Source of the DNA: CAZYXZ01 sp964651395
GTDB taxonomy: Bacteria; Actinomycetota; Actinomycetes; BP-191
Length of the DNA: 64,000 bases
Direction of reading: 5' to 3'
Assembly: GCA_964651395.1 (NCBI GenBank)
Contig: CAZYXZ010000002.1
Location: forward strand, 59,448 to 123,447
The notes beneath the pieces were generated by a model that saw only the letters and a program-made list of their open reading frames with translations, did not search any database and was not told where the DNA came from. Positions 33,256 through 41,994 of the stretch are shown here, one piece after another. Position numbers and translations under genes: made by a program. Position 1 is the first letter of the stretch. Each line of letters begins with the position of its first letter.

Positions 33256-35394
33256 GTGGCTTTCGCGAAGTCCGTCCCGCGGTTCTCGAGGACCCGCCCG
33301 GCGCGCCCGCGCAGCCGCCGCCAGCGGATCCTCCGTGGCTTCCGCTGGGTGGCGCTCGGCGTCCTCGTCGGGCTGGTCGCCTTCGTCACCGGTCTGCTCA
33401 CCGCGCCGGTCGACCTCACACCGCCGCCGCCGCCGTCGCAGTCGGCGATCCTGCTCGACGCCAACGGCGAGTACTTCGCGACGATCCGCGCCCCTGAGCA
33501 GCGCGCCGAGGTGGCCGAGGACGCCATCGCGCACCACATGCGCGAGGCGATCGTCGCGTCCGAGGACGCGCGGTTCCTGCAGCACAACGGCGTGGACCCG
33601 ATCGCGATCATGCGCGCCGCCTACCGGGACCTGCGCGCCAAGGGCGTGCGGCAGGGCGGGTCGACGATCACGCAGCAGTACGTCAAGAACGTCTACGTCG
33701 GCTCCGACCGCACGGCACTGCGCAAGATCAAGGAAGCGGCGATCGCCTACCGGCTGGAGAAGCAGAAGACGAAGCGGGAGATCCTTACGGCGTACCTGAA
33801 CACCCTGTACCTGGGCAACGGCACCTACGGCGTGGAGGCCGCCGCGCACTACTACTTCAACACCACCGCGGCGAAGCTCACGCTCGGCCAGGCGGCCATG
33901 CTCGCCGGTATCGCGCCGGCGCCGTCGCTGTACAACCCGGTGCGCGACTTCCGGCGTGCGAAGCAGCGCCAGTTCGGTGTCCTCGACCGCATGAACACCC
34001 TCGGCTACATCACGCCGGCCGAGGCCTCGGCCGCCTACAGCGGCAAGCCCAACCAGCCCAGCGACATCGCGAGGTTCCGTCCCCCCGAGCTGAAGTCGGA
34101 GGCGGCGGAGTACGCCGACATGGTCCGCAACGAGCTGCTCGACGCGGTGGGCGAGGAGCGGCTGTTCCGCGAGGGGATCCGCGTCCGTACGACCCTCGAC
34201 CTGGCCTTGCAGCGCGCGACCGCGGCCGCGGCGGAGGACGTGCTCGACGCCGCGAACCCGGACGACCCGGACGTCGCCATCGCCGTCATCGACCCGAAGA
34301 CCGGCGACCTCAAGGCGGTCCACTCCAGCCGGTACGTGCGCCACGGCTACAACCTGGCGACGCAGCCACGGCGGTCACCCGGCTCGGTCATGAAGATCTT
34401 CGACCTCGCCGCCGCGCTGAAGGCGGGCATCAAGGCCGACGACGTGTTCCCCAACACGAGCTGCTTCCGCTACGGGCGCGGGACCAAGGACGTCGCCTGC
34501 AACTACGAGAACACCGGCGGCGGGAGCCTCACGCTGCGCCGCGCCGTCGAGCGGTCCTCGAACACGGTGTTCGTCCGCATCGGCCGGCAGATCGGCATCG
34601 ACAAGATCAAGGCGACGACCGAGGCCATGGGCGTCGGCGGCTTCATCGACCCGGAGCTCGGCGCGACGGTGCCGATCGGCGGCGGCGTCGGCTTCTCCGC
34701 ACTCGGGGTCGCCCGCGGCATCGGCGTGATCGCCAACGGCGGCGTCCTGCAGAAGACCCGGCTGCTGCTCGAGGTGCGGGCCGGCGGCGACCCGCTCGTG
34801 CCGTTCTCCGGCGAGCTGGTGACGCCGAAGGCGGAGGCCCGGCCGAAGGGCACGCAGGTCCTCGACAAGGCGCTGGCCGACATCGAGCTGGACATCCTCA
34901 AGGGCGTCGTCACCCGAGGAACCGGCCGCGCCGCCCGGCAGTCGTTCGAGGTGTTCGGGAAGACGGGCAGCGCGAGCAACAACACCGACGCCTGGTTCGT
35001 CGGCTGCGGCGTCGGCAGCCCCGAGCACGAGCTGTGCGTCGCCGTCTGGATGGGCTTCACGAAACAGAAGCCGATGGTGCGCATCCACGGCGTCGCGTCG
35101 GTGACCGGCGGCAGCCTGCCGGCGCGGGTGTTCAGCGCCTTCTGGAAGCGGGCGGCGGAGTTCCGTGCCGCCGCCGCCGCCGAGGCGGCCGGGGAGGCGC
35201 CCTCGCCGGCGCCGACGACGACCCGCCGCCGGACCACCGTCCCCGAACCGGTTCCGGCTCAGACCACCGAGCCGGTCTCGACGCCGAGCAGCGCCGCGCC
35301 GAGCCCGACGCCGTCGCGCCCGCGGCCGTTCCAGTCCTTCCCGACCGCCAACCCCAACCCCACGCCTTCGGCCTCGGCGACCGGCCCGCCCTGA
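33256..35394 (+). CDS. Class A penicillin-binding protein (transglycosylase/transpeptidase)
   Basis: A 712-residue bifunctional peptidoglycan synthase. A basic N-terminus and one membrane helix (about 36-55) lead to a GT51 domain with catalytic Glu103 in SEDARFLQHNG and RQGGSTITQQYVKN. The transpeptidase domain has SVMK (Ser377), SSN (434-436) and KTGS (569-572), all intact. The final 100 residues are a Pro/Thr/Ser-rich tail outside the membrane. It is in the PonA/PBP1A class. The next gene, a secreted CAP protein, is convergent, 14 bases away. Confidence 0.93.
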   Translation: MAFAKSVPRFSRTRPARPRSRRQRILRGFRWVALGVLVGLVAFVTGLLTAPVDLTPPPPPSQSAILLDANGEYFATIRAPEQRAEVAEDAIAHHMREAIVASEDARFLQHNGVDPIAIMRAAYRDLRAKGVRQGGSTITQQYVKNVYVGSDRTALRKIKEAAIAYRLEKQKTKREILTAYLNTLYLGNGTYGVEAAAHYYFNTTAAKLTLGQAAMLAGIAPAPSLYNPVRDFRRAKQRQFGVLDRMNTLGYITPAEASAAYSGKPNQPSDIARFRPPELKSEAAEYADMVRNELLDAVGEERLFREGIRVRTTLDLALQRATAAAAEDVLDAANPDDPDVAIAVIDPKTGDLKAVHSSRYVRHGYNLATQPRRSPGSVMKIFDLAAALKAGIKADDVFPNTSCFRYGRGTKDVACNYENTGGGSLTLRRAVERSSNTVFVRIGRQIGIDKIKATTEAMGVGGFIDPELGATVPIGGGVGFSALGVARGIGVIANGGVLQKTRLLLEVRAGGDPLVPFSGELVTPKAEARPKGTQVLDKALADIELDILKGVVTRGTGRAARQSFEVFGKTGSASNNTDAWFVGCGVGSPEHELCVAVWMGFTKQKPMVRIHGVASVTGGSLPARVFSAFWKRAAEFRAAAAAEAAGEAPSPAPTTTRRRTTVPEPVPAQTTEPVSTPSSAAPSPTPSRPRPFQSFPTANPNPTPSASATGPP

Positions 35395-35408
35395 CGGTCA
35401 GCGGACGG

Positions 35409-36128
35409 CTAGGCGCCCAGCGCGCTCATCACGTCGAGGTAGACGACCGCGTGGTCGAGGGCACCGGTTGCCGGCCGGCCGGACGCCGCGCTCTCGGCCA
35501 GGGCGAGGCGGCCGCGCAGCACGGTGGCCGGATCGACAGCCGGCACCACCGCCGGTCTCGGTACGCCGACGCGCGCGGGGCGCACCGTGGCGGGCTTGCG
35601 GACGGGTGCGGCGACCCGCTTCGGTGCCGGTGCGGGTGCCGCCGCGGAGACGCGGGCGGGCGCCGGCTTCGGTGCGGTGGAGTGCAGCGGCTGGCGGAAC
35701 ACCTGGGCGACGTAGACGTAGCCGTCCGCGGTCTCGGCGGTGCCCATCCCGACCTCGGTGTAGTCGTGGTCGAGGATGTTCGCGCGGTGGCCCGGCGAGT
35801 TCATCAGCGCGTAGTGCACCGAGTCGATGTCCGGTCCGCGGCCGACGTTCTCGCCGACGGCCTGCCAGTTCGCGACCTCGGACCTGATGTTCGGGTTGTG
35901 GTAGATCTCGCCGCGAGCGGCCATGCGCTCCGCCTGTCGCCGGGCGACGGCGGTCAGGTCGTCCCGGACGGCGTAGCCGGCGAGGTGTGCCTCGCTCCGC
36001 TCCCCGTTGAGGCGCGACAGGAAGTCGGCCTCGGCGGCGTTGAGCGCCTGCGCGGGCGTGGCCAGGAAGGCGAGCGTGGCGACGGAGGCCACTGAGGCAA
36101 GCAATGCGGAACAAAGCTGACGGCGCAC
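35409..36128 (-). CDS. Secreted CAP (SCP/PR1-like) domain protein
   Basis: A 239-residue exported protein with a signal peptide (MRRQLCSALL, cleavage near AQA-L at 28) and a CAP domain at about 30-150. It shows FLSRLNGERSEAHL, HNPNIRSEV, VGENVGRG, HYALMNSPGHRANILDHDY and VYVAQVFRQ, the usual cavity motifs. A Pro/Ala/Val-rich, basic linker (about 155-205) and a short helical tail follow. Bacterial CAP proteins are poorly understood cell-envelope proteins. Start is GTG 36128. A long upstream region with strong hairpins suggests RNA-level control. Confidence 0.85.
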   Translation of the reverse strand: MRRQLCSALLASVASVATLAFLATPAQALNAAEADFLSRLNGERSEAHLAGYAVRDDLTAVARRQAERMAARGEIYHNPNIRSEVANWQAVGENVGRGPDIDSVHYALMNSPGHRANILDHDYTEVGMGTAETADGYVYVAQVFRQPLHSTAPKPAPARVSAAAPAPAPKRVAAPVRKPATVRPARVGVPRPAVVPAVDPATVLRGRLALAESAASGRPATGALDHAVVYLDVMSALGA

Positions 36129-36526
36129 GGGTCCCCACCCTCACGTGTTGCGGTGACCGAGCCGTGCTGCCGTTCTCGCCGAAGCGAGGGGCCGATGATG
36201 AGCGGACCCTTCGGTAGGTGGCTGACTGCCTGCGCAGTCCCGTGCCTTTGCGACCCGCGCTCGCGCGCGGTGTGCCGTTATCGAGGTCGGAGCTCGTCTC
36301 GGATTCTGTTGTGTGTCAGGACAACGGTTCGGCAGTACGGAGGTGTCGCTGAAGCCGGACAACGAGGCACTAGGCAGTTTGGGTGCGCCCGGTTTCGCCG
36401 GTCTCGTCCCGGCGTCGACGGGTACGTCCCGTGAATTCCTCCGAAGAATGACGACGACGGACTACCCGCTCCTGGCCCCGTGTTTCCGTGCCGTTCCGGC
36501 GTCGTGGCTGTGCGACACTGCGGCCC
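36129..36526. promoter_or_regulatory. 398-base divergent intergenic region with strong hairpins upstream of the CAP gene
   Basis: No convincing gene. Reading towards the CAP gene (minus strand) there is a hairpin with a UUCG tetraloop, CTCGC-TTCG-GCGAG (36188-36175), and another perfect stem GACTGC-GCAG-GCAGTC (36239-36224), plus further GC-rich pairing near 36255-36275. This could be a structured 5' leader. c-di-AMP riboswitches precede some actinobacterial envelope genes, but I cannot find that consensus here. Towards the ligase gene, GACACT (36514-36519) lies seven bases before GTG 36527. Confidence 0.4.
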
Positions 36527-38047
36527 GTGAACCTGGCCGATCTCGTCCGTTCCGCCGCAGCCCGGACGCCGGACAAGCCGGCCCTCGTCTTCCGTGACGA
36601 GTCGGTCAGCTGGGCTGAGCTGGACGCGCGAGTCGACCGCGCCGCGGCCGGGCTGCGCGCGCTCGGCCTCGACCCCGGCGACCGGGTCGCGATCGTGCTG
36701 TCCAACACGCCGGACTTCGCCATCGCGTACTTCGGTGCGCTGCGGGGCGGGCTCGTCGCGCTGCCCGTCAACACGACTTACACCGCCGAAGAGCTGACGC
36801 ACGTGCTGGGCGACTCGGGTGCCCGCGCCGTCATCGGCCGGCCCGGATCGGCCGAGATGTTGCTCCGTCTCGCCGGGTCTCTCGACGCGCTCGACCATGT
36901 CGTCGTCACCGACGTCGACACCGCGCCCTCGGGGGCGACGTCGTTCGACACCGTCCTCGGCGCCGGGACCCGCGCGGTCGACACCGTCGGCGGCGACGAG
37001 GACCTGGCGGTGCTCATCTACACGTCCGGCACGTCGGGCCGCCCGAAGGGCGCGATGCTCACCCATCGGGCCCTCCTGGCCAACCTCGACCAGTGCGTCC
37101 GGATCGAGCCGCCGGTGGTGGCGGCGGACGACGTCGTGCTGCTCGTCCTGCCGCTGTTCCACATCTATGGCCTGAACGCCGGGCTCGGCATGGTGGCGCG
37201 GACCGGGGCCACCGGCGTACTGGTCGAGCGCTTCGACCCGGTCGAGACCCTCGCCGAGATCCGCCGTCGGCAGGTCACCAACATCATCGGCGCGCCGCCG
37301 ATGTACGTCGCGTGGTCGATGCTGCCCGACCTCGGCGAGGCGTTCAGCACGGTGCGACTGGCTGTCTCCGGTGCCGCGCCGCTTCCCGCGGCGGTGCTCG
37401 AGCAGATCCTCGACACGACCGGTCACCACGTCTTCGAGGGCTATGGCCTGACCGAGACCGCCCCCGTGCTCACGTCGACCCTGGTCTCTCCGGCGGCCAA
37501 GCCCGACTCGATCGGCCGGCCCATCCCAGGTGTGGAGCTGCGGCTGCTCGACGAGGACGGCGGTGAGCCGGAGGAGGGCGACCCGGGCGAGCTCACCGTC
37601 CGCGGTGCCAACGTCTTCTCGGGCTACTGGCCGGACGGCCACGACGGTCCCGACGCCGAGGGCTGGTTCCGCACCGGCGATGTGGCCTACGCGGACGAGG
37701 ACGGTGACCTCCACCTGGTCGACCGCCGGACCGAGCTGATCCTCGTGAGTGGCTTCAACGTCTACCCGCGCGAGGTGGAGGACGTCCTCGTCCGCCACCC
37801 GGACATCGAGGAGGCGGCCGTCCTCGCCGTGCCGCACCCGTACACCGGCGAGTCGGTGAAGGCCATCGTCGTGCTGCGCGACGGCGCGCGCCTGTCGGCG
37901 ACCGACGCCATCGACCACTGCGCGCTCTCGCTCGCTCGCTTCAAGTGCCCCACCGTCGTCGACTTCGTCGCCGAGCTGCCGCACGGCGCCACCGGCAAGG
38001 TGTCCAAGGGCCGGCTGCGGGAGGACGAGGGGCTCGCCCTGCGGTGA
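36527..38047 (+). CDS. Acyl-CoA synthetase (AMP-dependent long-chain fatty acid-CoA ligase family)
   Basis: A 506-residue ANL-superfamily enzyme that activates a carboxylic acid with ATP and joins it to CoA. Core motifs are IYTSGTSGRPKGAMLTH (P-loop), GYGLTETAP, RTGDVAYADEDGDL and DRRTELILVSGFNVYPREVE, with the C-terminal GATGKVSKG Lys. Chain length cannot be read from sequence. GTG 36527 is preferred to the 36488 frame since family N-termini begin near NLADLVRSAAARTPDKPAL. It is followed with a four-base overlap by a membrane protein gene. Confidence 0.88.
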   Translation: MNLADLVRSAAARTPDKPALVFRDESVSWAELDARVDRAAAGLRALGLDPGDRVAIVLSNTPDFAIAYFGALRGGLVALPVNTTYTAEELTHVLGDSGARAVIGRPGSAEMLLRLAGSLDALDHVVVTDVDTAPSGATSFDTVLGAGTRAVDTVGGDEDLAVLIYTSGTSGRPKGAMLTHRALLANLDQCVRIEPPVVAADDVVLLVLPLFHIYGLNAGLGMVARTGATGVLVERFDPVETLAEIRRRQVTNIIGAPPMYVAWSMLPDLGEAFSTVRLAVSGAAPLPAAVLEQILDTTGHHVFEGYGLTETAPVLTSTLVSPAAKPDSIGRPIPGVELRLLDEDGGEPEEGDPGELTVRGANVFSGYWPDGHDGPDAEGWFRTGDVAYADEDGDLHLVDRRTELILVSGFNVYPREVEDVLVRHPDIEEAAVLAVPHPYTGESVKAIVVLRDGARLSATDAIDHCALSLARFKCPTVVDFVAELPHGATGKVSKGRLREDEGLALR

Positions 38048-38796
38048 GGCACGACGCGGTCCTGCCCCTGGTGGCGACGCTCGTCTCGCTGGAGTTCACG
38101 CTGGCGCTGCTGCGCCGCTGGTACGCGACGCGCCGTGCCTACCTGCGGTCGTGGACGCTCTCGCTCGGCTGCTTCACGGCCGGCTGTGCGGCGCTCTGGT
38201 ACGGCACGGCGTTCGGCTGGAGCGGCCCCAGCTTCCGCACCTACTACATCTGCGGCGCGGTGCTGTCCGTCCTCTGGCTGGCGATGGGCGAGCTGGAGCT
38301 GCTGCTGCGGCCGCACGTCGCGCGGATCCTGCTGGTGTTCCTCGTGCTGCTCAGCGCGAACGTCGTGATCAGCCTCGCCGCCGTGCCGTTCGTCGACGGC
38401 AAGGAGATCGCGCGGCTCGGCCTGCCGCACGGGCACGACTACTACCCCGTGGGCGCGCGCGTGCTCGTCGTGCTGGCCAACGTGCTCGGCACCTTCGTCG
38501 TGGTCGGCGGGACGATCTGGTCCGGCCTGCGCTCGCGCCGCGGTGGCGCCGCCGCCCGGGCGCGGTTCCACGGCACGCTGCTCATCGTGGCCGGCGTCCT
38601 GGTCTCCGCGGCCGGTGGGGCCGTGACATTCCTCGCCGAGGCGGAGGCGGTCGCCGCGTGCCTCGCGGTCGGCGCCGGCCTCATGTACCTGGGCTTCGTC
38701 GCCGCGTCCCGCCGGCCCGGGGCGCATCGCGCGGCCGGCCGGCGCAGGCGGGAGGAAGTGGCCGCGGTCACCGTGGCGGCGGGGGAGCGCGCGTGA
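38044..38796 (+). CDS. Uncharacterised polytopic membrane protein
   Basis: A 250-residue protein with about seven hydrophobic helices and a basic cytosolic tail (RRPGAHRAAGRRRREEV). I see no enzyme motif. Conserved-looking features are RRWYATRRAYLRSWTLSL near the N-terminus and PHGHDYYPVGAR in an external loop. It overlaps the ligase gene upstream and the glutaredoxin gene downstream, each by four bases, so all three are co-translated. Function unknown. Confidence 0.7.
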   Translation: MRHDAVLPLVATLVSLEFTLALLRRWYATRRAYLRSWTLSLGCFTAGCAALWYGTAFGWSGPSFRTYYICGAVLSVLWLAMGELELLLRPHVARILLVFLVLLSANVVISLAAVPFVDGKEIARLGLPHGHDYYPVGARVLVVLANVLGTFVVVGGTIWSGLRSRRGGAAARARFHGTLLIVAGVLVSAAGGAVTFLAEAEAVAACLAVGAGLMYLGFVAASRRPGAHRAAGRRRREEVAAVTVAAGERA

Positions 38797-39020
38797 CCGA
38801 GCGCCTGGTGCTGCTCACCAAGCCGCGCTGCCCCGCCTGCGACGAGGCGCGTGCGGTGCTCCAGGGGCTCGGCGAGCCGTTCGGCGAGCGGGACGCCACC
38901 GCCGATGAGGCGGACTACCGCGCATACGGCGACCGGCTGCCCGTGCTGCTGCTGGACGGCCGCGAGCACAGCTTCTGGAGCATCGACGTCCCCCGTCTGC
39001 GGCGAGACCTGGGCGCCTGA
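38793..39020 (+). CDS. Glutaredoxin-like thiol protein
   Basis: A 75-residue thioredoxin-fold protein with the redox motif KPRCPACDEA near the N-terminus and the cis-Pro region RLPVLLLDGREH. Small glutaredoxin-like proteins of this type in Actinobacteria may work with mycothiol or thioredoxin reductase. GTG 38793 overlaps the membrane-protein stop. It is the last gene before the rex promoter, which begins nine bases later. Confidence 0.85.
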   Translation: MTERLVLLTKPRCPACDEARAVLQGLGEPFGERDATADEADYRAYGDRLPVLLLDGREHSFWSIDVPRLRRDLGA

Positions 39021-39028
39021 CCCTCGTT

Positions 39029-39057
39029 TTGTGCCTGCTTTCACAAGCCCGTATTCT
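39029..39057 (+). promoter_or_regulatory. Rex operator overlapping the rex-hem promoter
   Basis: TTGTG-N8-CACAA (39029-39046) is a textbook Rex-box. The same bases contain a -35-like TTGTGC (39029-39034), 17 bases ahead of a -10 TATTCT (39052-39057), so bound Rex would block RNA polymerase. A further half site AGGCACAA (39061-39068) is the inverse of TTGTGCCT at the first arm. Autoregulation of rex-hemACD is established in Streptomyces coelicolor. Confidence 0.82.
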
Positions 39058-39091
39058 CAAAGGCACAATCTCGACGCGGAGGGTGCGGCAG

Positions 39092-39787
39092 GTGCGAGAT
39101 CGCAGCATCCCCGAGGCCACCGTCGCCCGGCTCCCGGTCTACCTCCGGGCCCTGGTCGGCCTGGCGGAGGACGGCACGACGACCGTGTCCTCCGACGCGC
39201 TGGCCTGCGCGGCCGGCGTCAACTCGGCCAAGCTGCGCAAGGACCTCTCCCACCTCGGCTCCTACGGGACGCGCGGGGTCGGCTACGACGTCCAGTTCCT
39301 CGTCTACCAGATCTCCCGCGAGCTCGGCCTGACCCAGGACTGGGCCGTGGCGATCGTCGGCGTCGGCAACCTCGGTCACGCGCTGGCCAACTACGCGGGA
39401 TTCGCCGACCGCGGCTTCCGGGTCGCCGCGCTCGTCGACGCCGACCGGCGGCGGGTCGGCGAGCAGCTGGCCGGCGTCACCATCCGCCACATCGACGAGC
39501 TGGACGCGATCGTCGCCGAGCACGGCGTGTCCATCGGCGTCATCGCCACGCCCGCGCAGGCGGCCCAGGACGTCTGCGACCGGCTCGTGCAGGCGGGCGT
39601 GACCAGCATCCTCAACTTCGCGCCGGCGGTGCTCACCGTCCCGGCGGGGGTGGACCTGCGCAAGGTCGACCTGTCCATCGAGCTGCAGATCCTGTCCTTC
39701 CACGAGCAGCGCAAGGCGGCACTGACCGCGCTCAACGGCAACGGGCACCTCCCGGCGCCCGCGCCGACGGCGGGTGTGGGCCTGTGA
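39092..39787 (+). CDS. rex: Redox-sensing transcriptional repressor Rex
   Basis: Rex binds DNA when NADH is low and leaves it when NADH rises, tuning respiratory genes. The 231-residue protein has an N-terminal winged helix (about 10-75, with SAKLRKDLSHLGSYGTRGVG) and a Rossmann domain with GVGNLG (90-95), ending in a C-terminal helix that swaps in the dimer (SFHEQRKAALTAL). GTG 39092 has GGAGGG at 39078-39083 upstream and gives the usual length. It is the first gene of the haem operon and overlaps hemA by four bases. Confidence 0.95.
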   Translation: MRDRSIPEATVARLPVYLRALVGLAEDGTTTVSSDALACAAGVNSAKLRKDLSHLGSYGTRGVGYDVQFLVYQISRELGLTQDWAVAIVGVGNLGHALANYAGFADRGFRVAALVDADRRRVGEQLAGVTIRHIDELDAIVAEHGVSIGVIATPAQAAQDVCDRLVQAGVTSILNFAPAVLTVPAGVDLRKVDLSIELQILSFHEQRKAALTALNGNGHLPAPAPTAGVGL

Positions 39788-41089
39788 GCGTGCTGTGCGT
39801 GGGTCTGTCTCATCACTCGGCGCCGGTCGAGCTGCTCGAGCGGTGCGCGATCGCTCCCGGCGACCTGCCGAAGGCGCTGCACGAGCTGCAGCACGGCGCC
39901 CACGTCGCCGAGTCGGTGGTGCTGTCCACCTGCAACCGGGTCGAGGTCTACGCCTACGTGTCGCGGTTCCACGGCGGCGTCCAGGAGGCGAGCGAGCTGC
40001 TCGCCGGGCTGTCCGGCGTACCGATGGACGAGCTGGCCGAGCACCTCTACGTGCATTACGAGGAGCGTGCCGTCCAGCACGTCTTCACCGTCGCCTGCGG
40101 GCTCGACTCGATGGTCGTCGGCGAGGGCCAGATCCTCGGCCAGCTGCGGTCCGCGTTCCGCCTCGCGCAGGACGAGAGCGCGGTGGGCCGCTCTCTCGGC
40201 GAGCTCTTCCAGCACGCGCTGCGCGTGGGCAAGCGGGCCCGCACCGAGACGGCGATCGGCCGGGCCGACGTCTCGCTGGTGACCGCCGGGCTCGACGTCG
40301 CCGCGCGGTCGCTCGGCGGCCTGTCCGGACGCACCGTGCTCGTCGTGGGCGCGGGCGCGATGGGCGCCCTCGCCGCGACCTCGCTCCAGTCGGCCGGCGC
40401 CGGCTCCATCACGGTGGCCAACCGGACGGTCGCGCACGCGGAGCAGCTGGCCGGCGAGCTCGGCGCCCAGGTGATCCCCCTCGCCCAGCTGGAGCCGGCC
40501 GTCGCTGCCNNNNNNNNNNACCGGCGCGAGCGGACTCGTCGTCGGCCTCGACACCGTGCGCGGTGCGCTCGCCGCGCGCGGGGACCGGCCGCTGTTCGTG
40601 CTCGACCTGGCCGTCCCCCGCGACGTCGACCCGGCCGTCGGCGCACTGCCCGGCGTGACGCTGGCCGATCTCGACTCGCTGCGCGCCGTGAGCGCGGTCG
40701 ATCCGAGCGAGACCGAGGTCGACGCGGCGCGCCGCATCGTCGCCGACGAGGTCGAGGCGTACCTGCTGGCTCAGGCGTCGCTGCGCGTCGCGCCGACGGT
40801 GGTCGCGTTGCGCGCGAAGGCCGATGCCGTCATCGCGGCGGAGCTCGACCGGCTCGAGGGGCGGCTGCCTGGCCTCGGTGACCGCGAGCGCACGGAGGTG
40901 GACAGCGCCGTACGACGGGTCGTCGACAAGCTCCTGCACGCGCCGACGGTGCGCGTGAAGGAGCTCGCGGGCTCCCCCGGCGGCGACCGCTACGCCGAGG
41001 CGCTGCGCGAGCTGTTCGGCCTCGACCCGCACGTCCCGGAGGCGGTGCTGGCCGTCGAGCCGCCCGTCGACCCGCAAGGCCCCTCATGA
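39784..41089 (+). CDS. hemA: Glutamyl-tRNA reductase (interrupted by an assembly gap)
   Basis: HemA reduces glutamyl-tRNA to glutamate-1-semialdehyde, the first committed step of C5-pathway haem synthesis. The first 242 codons carry SHHSAPVELLER, catalytic Cys50 in STCNR, GEGQILGQ and the NADPH motif GAGAMG. After ten N the protein resumes as TGASGLVVGLDTVRGALAA and runs to the dimerisation domain. The nominal gap breaks the frame by one base: the last codon ends at 40509 and the next begins at 40520, so the true gap must be a multiple of three. By family comparison about seven codons are missing. Confidence 0.93.
40510..40519. other. Assembly gap (10 N) within hemA
   Basis: Ten N placed exactly between codons of hemA. 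Homologues have a short ADV(V/L)xSC-like stretch here before TGA, so roughly 21 bases are probably missing. It is not evidence of a pseudogene. Confidence 0.97.
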
Positions 41090-41994
41090 CCGCCCTCCGG
41101 CTGGGCACGCGCCGCTCCGCTCTGGCCCTGGCGCAGTCCGGCGGCGTGGCCGCGTCGCTGATCGCGGCGACCGGCCGCGACGTCGAGCTGGTCGAGATCA
41201 CGACGGACGGCGATCGGTCGCAGGCTGCGATCAGCGAGCTCGGCGGCACCGGTGTCTTCGCCACGGCGCTGCGCGAAGCCCTGGTCGCGGGCCGCGTCGA
41301 TCTGGCCGTCCACTCGCTCAAGGACCTGCCCACCGCGCCGTTCCCCGGCGTCGCGCTCGCGGCGGTCCCGCCGCGCGAGGACCCGCGCGACGTGCTCTGC
41401 AGCCCGAGCGGCGCCACCCTGGCCGAGCTGCCGGCCGGTGCGCGCGTCGGCACCGGTTCCCCCCGCCGCGCGGCTCAGCTGCGCGCGCTGGGTCTCGGCC
41501 TCGACGTCGTCCCGATCCGCGGCAACGTCGACACCCGCCTGCGGCTGGCCGCGGACGGCGCCGTCGACGCCGTGGTGCTCGCGCGCGCCGGTCTCGCTCG
41601 GCTCGACCGGCTGGACGCCGTGACGGAGACGCTCGACCCGATCCAGATGCTGCCGGCCCCCGGGCAGGGCGCCCTGGCCGTGGAGTGCCGCGACTCCGAC
41701 CTCGACCTGCTGGCGCTGCTCGCCGCCCTCGACGACCCGGACACCCGCACCGCGGTCAGTGCCGAGCGTGCCCTGCTCTCCGCGCTCGAGGCCGGCTGTA
41801 CCGCGCCGGTCGGCGCCCTGGCCGACGTCGCGGACGACGAGCTCTACCTGCGCGGCGCGGTCGCCGCACCGAGCGGCGACGTAGTCCTGCGGCGCAGCAT
41901 CGTCGGCCCGTACGACGACCCCGAGGGTCTCGGCCGCAAGCTGGCCGAGGAGTTCTTCGCCGACGGCGCCCGAGACCTCATGGAGGCGTCATGA
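41086..41994 (+). CDS. hemC: Hydroxymethylbilane synthase (porphobilinogen deaminase)
   Basis: It condenses four porphobilinogens into hydroxymethylbilane. The 302-residue protein has RLGTRRSALALAQS at the N-terminus, HSLKDLPT, VGTGSPRRAAQL, PIRGNVDTRL and the cofactor-binding Cys238 in LEAGCTAPVGA, where the dipyrromethane is attached. Length is standard. Start and stop overlap hemA and the cobA/hemD gene by four bases each, so the whole operon is tightly coupled behind rex. Confidence 0.96.
   Translation: MTALRLGTRRSALALAQSGGVAASLIAATGRDVELVEITTDGDRSQAAISELGGTGVFATALREALVAGRVDLAVHSLKDLPTAPFPGVALAAVPPREDPRDVLCSPSGATLAELPAGARVGTGSPRRAAQLRALGLGLDVVPIRGNVDTRLRLAADGAVDAVVLARAGLARLDRLDAVTETLDPIQMLPAPGQGALAVECRDSDLDLLALLAALDDPDTRTAVSAERALLSALEAGCTAPVGALADVADDELYLRGAVAAPSGDVVLRRSIVGPYDDPEGLGRKLAEEFFADGARDLMEAS

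Noticed and set aside
36129..36526. c-di-AMP (ydaO-type) riboswitch upstream of the CAP gene
   Set aside because: The conserved blocks I remember for this class are not found, so only a generic structured leader is reported.
39784..41089. hemA as a pseudogene
   Set aside because: The only interruption is the N placeholder. Both flanks are well conserved and the codon phase at each edge is clean.
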